Positions 59,937-64,000 of a stretch of 64,000 nucleotides of DNA are shown here, piece after piece (position 1 is the stretch's first letter; the number at the start of each line of letters is the position of its first letter). The notes beneath the pieces are model-generated. The model was not told where the DNA came from and made no database searches. It saw only the letters and a list, made by a program, of their open reading frames with translations. The position numbers and the translations under genes are program-made. Origin of the DNA: Pithys albifrons albifrons (lineage: Eukaryota > Chordata > Aves > Passeriformes > Thamnophilidae); assembly GCF_047495875.1 (NCBI RefSeq), contig NC_092459.1, positions 40,226,490-40,290,489 of the forward strand, given 5' to 3'.

Positions 59937-61111
59937 GACCATGTGAAGCAATGTGGGAGAGATGAAACAACACAACCAGCCAAACCACAGTTGAAGAGCT
60001 GAGACCACCCTGAACACCATAGTTTGCTCTCTTGGATTTTTTTGCAAGATCAGCTCCTTACTCTGATTTGTTGTGTTGCAGAAACAAATGGCTGAGAACA
60101 GGCAAGTCTAGAGTCTACAACCAGAAATAAACAGAGACTGATGGAGAGCAGGCTCCAAATACAATTTTTTCCCAATCTCATGGCAAGAATGACTTTTTGC
60201 CTCGCCTAGTCCTGTGTGCATGCCTGGTTGCTGGAACATTGCTTTTTTCACCTTCTACCATCACTGTTCCTGTAAGCATTGAAGATATGGCTCCATAATC
60301 ATGAACAACATGAAAGTGAAAAGATTTCCAAATTTATTTGATTTATATTCTGCCCATTTCAATAGCACCTATTAAATTTCTGCAGGAACTGGGATAAGAG
60401 AAGCGTGAAAACTTGCTTTCCTATGCACAGATTTTATGAAAACAGTTTCTGTAGCACAAATCTGTAGTATGTATTCAGTGCACAGTACTGAAATTGATTA
60501 CACTGTGCCAGAGTTGCACATTTATGAATAATGCAGGAATTTAATCCCAAAAGATAAAAATATGTAGGGTATTCTTGCACTGTTTATTATCTCACTAACT
60601 TTATCTCTACTGCAATCCTTTACTTTCTAGCTTAAAATGAAGCTGTTTTAAACAGGGAAGTGAAGTGCAGCCAAAATAGTTAGGCTAATCCACCAGAAAA
60701 CAGGGTTAGAGGGTGGGGATGTAGCACATTGGGACATCTGGACACATGCTATGGGTGCAAGGACCTGTTCGTGGGGTTCCTACTCCTTTGCCCACACTGC
60801 TCACAAATTTCTCCCAGGCTGACAGGTCTCCAATATGCATGTAGGAGCAGAAGGGTGGGTGCTTGTGCTAAAGTTTTTGTCAAAACCAGAGGTATCCATG
60901 GATAGCCAGGTCCATGTGCTTGTTGCCTAAATGCCAACCACTATTCATTAGGTACACGATCCCTCTTGTGAGCCTCACAGAAAACCTGGGAAGAATCAAA
61001 GGCTTTTTGTGCCACGTGCAATAGAAATAGCAGTGAAAAAAAGCCCCAACAAAAACAGTTCCTTCCCCAGATGATTCAGTTTTATGAAAAACTAAAAGCA
61101 AGCAAGTAATT

Positions 61112-61180
61112 CACTTAAGAGTTGGACTTGATAATCCCTGGGTGTCCCTTTCAACTCAGAATATTCTGTGATTCTGTGAA
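61112..61180 (+). mobile_element. CR1 (or CR1-tailed SINE) 3' terminus, forward orientation
   Basis: GTTGGACTTGATAATCCCTG, then CAACTCAGAATATTCTGTGA and TTCTGTGAA are the CR1 3' end. Only about 70 bp survive, so a CR1-tailed SINE cannot be excluded. It lies 18 bp left of the LTR at 61199. Confidence 0.85.
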
Positions 61181-61193
61181 GTGGGAAAAAAGA

Positions 61194-61829
61194 AAGGATG
61201 TCCTAGTTGAGCAGGAGGGACCAGTTGACACTGTGTGGGGATGATCAAAGCTGTGTATTCTACCCCCTCTATTCATTCCCAAGGACAATGGGCCATTAGC
61301 AGCAGCTGCCCAGGGAGTCATTATCACCTTCACACTCAGCCTGAGGGGGCGGAGTTGCTAATGGTCCATCAACAGTTCAATACCCCCCAGCTCCCAGAGT
61401 TCATCACCCATTGTGTGAGTCCCCGCCCAGGGGGAGGGACTGAGTGCTCCCTGAGGGTACATAAGTGGTGGGTAAGAAGACTTTGGTAACTTCTCGTCGG
61501 ATCCAGAGGAGCAGCAGGACCTCAACAGGAGGAGATCACCGCTCTTGCCCAGACCACAGCCCTTGCCTGCACCAACAGGTTATTTCCTTTTGCTCTGGAC
61601 TTGGGGGAGCCACAGGGGTCTCAGCACAAGGGCAAACAAACCCCCTTGGGTTTGTGCCCCAGGACACTGGGTTATACTGCTGGGTTTTTGTGAGTTGAAA
61701 GCAATTTCCCTTTTTGTGTCAGTGTTTTTATTGTAATATTATTATTATTAAATTTTAGGTCTGACTTATAATCTCTCTCGTGGTGAGTTCATTTCCCCTG
61801 CTGGTTTGCCTTTAAACCAGCACAAAGGA
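61194..61829. repeat. 5-bp target-site duplication (AAGGA) of the LTR
   Basis: AAGGA at 61194-61198 and again at 61825-61829 directly abuts the TG...CA ends of the LTR. Its exactness suggests a fairly recent insertion. Confidence 0.85.
61199..61824 (+). mobile_element. Avian ERV solo LTR with target-site duplication
   Basis: A 626-bp unit starting TGTCCTAGTT and ending CCAGCACA, that is TG...CA termini, flanked by AAGGA on both sides (61194-61198 and 61825-61829). It has a TATA-like TACATAAG (61458-61465), and an ATTAAA polyadenylation signal (61747-61752) lies within an (ATT)n run. No retroviral gene lies next to it, so it is a solo LTR left by recombination between the two LTRs of a provirus. 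A 5-bp duplication suits ERVL-type integration. Its open frames are non-coding shadows. Confidence 0.9.
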
Positions 61830-63650
61830 TAACAGACAATAGCTGGTCACACAAACATCTGGATTTAGGGCTCTTAAAGGAAAGAAAAATCAGTTGTTTC
61901 TATACCAGTTTCATCTATGTTATATTTATTTCACTTGACAGGTCTCAAAGCAAATCAGTGGAGGGGGACTGCCCCTCTTGGGGGATATTTCTAGTGGGCC
62001 ACCTCAGGAATCTGTCCAGGTCTCAGTGATTTTCAGAACAATTTTTTAGTTTCCTGTTGGCAAAATTTGAAACAGTCCAACAATTGTCACAACCCAGATT
62101 GAAGTTGGTCATTTGGTATGGGGAACTTACTCAAGCCACATGGTCTAACATGCCTGAACACACACATAGGACCAAAGACCACCAGTCATTTGCTCTGGCT
62201 CCATGTTTTTCCACAGTGTCAGTCCTCTGCTGAACACTGTGTACCACACTGCATGCATGACCAGTGGAGCAGCAACTGCCACACAGGTGGTCAGGCAGAA
62301 AGAGAATTATGTGTTCCTCCTGCAGACAGCATTAGTGAAACCACTACTGCAATGCTGCATCCACTACCACTCTCATGCTTCAGAAAGGATGTTTACCACA
62401 AAATTTTGTATGGACTCAGAAACTTGCATGTAAGGGTAATAACTGCAGAGATAATCTCAGATCATTTAACTACTAGAAAATTAAGGGGTGACGACTCAAA
62501 ACTGCAGCTGGTAAGAGGTCCTTAAATGTAAGAAATGAAGATGTTAAGACATCACTGGCTGTGTTCTGAAGTTTAAAGCACTTCAACTGATGGAGCTTTT
62601 CAACAGTTCACTTATAGATGTAGTGGCTTCACCATCACTGAACTCTTGATGAACCTTGTTCTCAAAGCCAAGCTAGCCCAAAGAAATATTATGAAGCAGA
62701 ACTTACTGTCATGGAAAACAATCACACCAGATAAACCTACGAATTACTATTATTTACATTATAAATTAACTGTATTTTTCTGGGCATCATCAAATCCATC
62801 ATGAAACTTGGATCTGAAGGCAACATGCAGATAGGGCAAAGCAGCAAGAGTGCAAATGTGTAAAACATTAATTTAGCAGGAGAAATGAACAAGCAAACAA
62901 AAAAGGGACAAAATCTAAGGGAGACAAAAAAGTTTCATTTTCATCCCTGCAAACAGAGACAAGTCATCTCTCCAGCTGTGTACATGCTGAAAGAAAAAGG
63001 AACACACACACAACACTTTATTTAGAAAGTTGTTTCATTGTAAATCACTTTTCCTTACCTGGCTCTTGGACATCAAGACAGAGGAGATATAGCACATCAG
63101 TTCTAGGACAGGCTACTAAGGTGTCATTTTTCTAGTATGAAACTCTGGTTGTTTAGTAGAATTTTACCCAGAGCTTTACTTCTCTTTATTTGGGCAGGAG
63201 GGGAAAGTTGAAATAATAGGCACAGATAACAAGTATCTTTTGGGTGAAGAGGCTTCCACAGCTGAGGCACTCTGATCTCAAAGGCTCTTCTTCCACTGCA
63301 CAGTTACCTCACATCAACTGCAGGAATAGCAGGACTCAGCAGAAAAGGTTTGCTCTTTCTTTTTCCCCTTCTCTCAGGGAGAAAGGCATATTATAGAAAC
63401 AAGTGTTTGTATTTTTTAAGTATTTCATATATTTTAAACAATTTGAGTATCTTAAATACCAAATATATTTTATTTATTGTACATCATTGTGGTTTTTAAT
63501 GCCTTCTAGATTTACAATTTTATTTTATGGAGATCTGAGTCCCAATAGGACTGAAAATGTCTCGACATACAGGAGCTTCCTCCAAGCTACTAACAGAATA
63601 ATTTGCATTTCCCTGTCCAACAATTTGAAACCACTTTCTCATAAAAAGAC
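61830..63650. other. Non-coding stretch, no gene recognised
   Basis: AT-rich sequence. The frame at 62118-62525 has no recognisable domain, and no repeat was identified. Confidence 0.5.
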
Positions 63651-63812
63651 TTACTCCTTAAAAGCTTTGCTCATTTCAGTCTTAAAAGATTCCTGAGATA
63701 ATGGGCACTTGTTTTTTTCTGAGACTGCCCTAAAATATTTGGCCAAAAGTAGCACAAGTATTATTGATGCAAACAGGAGGCTTGTTGTTAGAAAAGGTTT
63801 TATTATGTCCAT
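63651..63812 (-). CDS. Possible small membrane-protein open frame (unrecognised)
   Basis: A 53-codon frame from an ATG at 63812 (G at +4). It has a strongly hydrophobic segment, FLTTSLLFASIILVLLLA (residues 7-24), then a hydrophilic Lys/Glu-rich tail ending MSKAFKE. The end overlaps a consensus-like 5' splice site, GA|GTAAGT, so it could be a signal-anchor exon whose donor lies just before the stop. The frame also stays open upstream to 63965. It could equally be a chance frame; I do not recognise a family, and no downstream exon was found. Confidence 0.15.
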   Translation of the reverse strand: MDIIKPFLTTSLLFASIILVLLLAKYFRAVSEKNKCPLSQESFKTEMSKAFKE

Positions 63813-64000
63813 CTGAGTAAAACCTTCTTTTCTGTCCTGGTGACAGTTAATCACAACCCATCTCAGACAGTGATGTCTGAGGCAGTGCCAGCTGTCCCAG
63901 CCGTGGCTGAGTGCTGTTGAATGTCTGTCTCTGATGGGGGGTCTGTTGGGCCTGACTGTCCCCAAGCCCCAGACTTCACTGCGTGCACTGCGTAGTTAAG

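Larger units (their letters stand above)
52078..61111. other. Non-coding region upstream of FAXC
   Basis: About 9 kb with few recognisable repeats. It includes a 38-bp tandem duplication (57722-57797), a short (CATA)n run and a small hairpin near 59910. In other amniotes COQ3 lies upstream of FAXC in the same orientation, but no COQ3 exon was recognised here. Confidence 0.5.

Overview
This is vertebrate nuclear DNA, almost certainly from a bird and most likely a songbird (passerine). The signs are many 5'-truncated CR1 LINE copies ending in the ATTCTATGAT-type 3' repeat, avian endogenous-retrovirus LTRs, and a tRNA-derived SINE with a CR1 tail that resembles TguSINE1. There is also one multi-exon gene with compact avian introns. 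There are no operons, bacterial genes or CRISPR arrays, and nearly all long open frames are repeat or CpG-island shadows.

The gene is FAXC (failed axon connections homolog, metaxin/GST-like family). It lies on the minus strand and is complete in six coding exons: 50468-50200, 49763-49628, 44703-44507, 36247-36030, 30406-30290 and 28769-28486. All junctions are GT-AG and in phase, and the product is 406 residues. Exon 1 sits in a CpG island (about 49870-51140). A long 3' UTR may run from 28485 to about 20940, where an AATAAA signal occurs on the minus strand; this is inferred.

Layout: 1-690 is flank plus a (CCTT)n microsatellite. 3655-5800 is a long minus-strand CR1 split by a 297-bp 5S-rRNA-headed element flanked by a 5-bp ATTTG direct repeat. 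8465-9516 is an ERV LTR. 12085-12190 is an old MIR-like SINE. 17196-17241 is a near-perfect hairpin. 19965-28485 is the inferred FAXC 3' UTR and downstream sequence with CR1 copies. 28486-50468 is FAXC, with CR1 and SINE copies in its introns. 51404-51459 is a (CTAT)n microsatellite and 51815-52077 another CR1. 61199-61824 is a solo LTR with TG...CA ends and a 5-bp AAGGA target duplication. Near the right edge, 63812-63651 is a small membrane-protein-like open frame ending in a good splice donor. Much of the remaining sequence is AT-rich non-coding DNA in which I recognise nothing.

The most interesting candidate is the 5S-headed element at 5023-5319. It keeps the 5S internal RNA polymerase III promoter, has a 190-bp unrelated tail ending in a small hairpin, and carries an apparent target-site duplication. 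This is the structure expected of a 5S-derived SINE that moved after the CR1 it interrupts.
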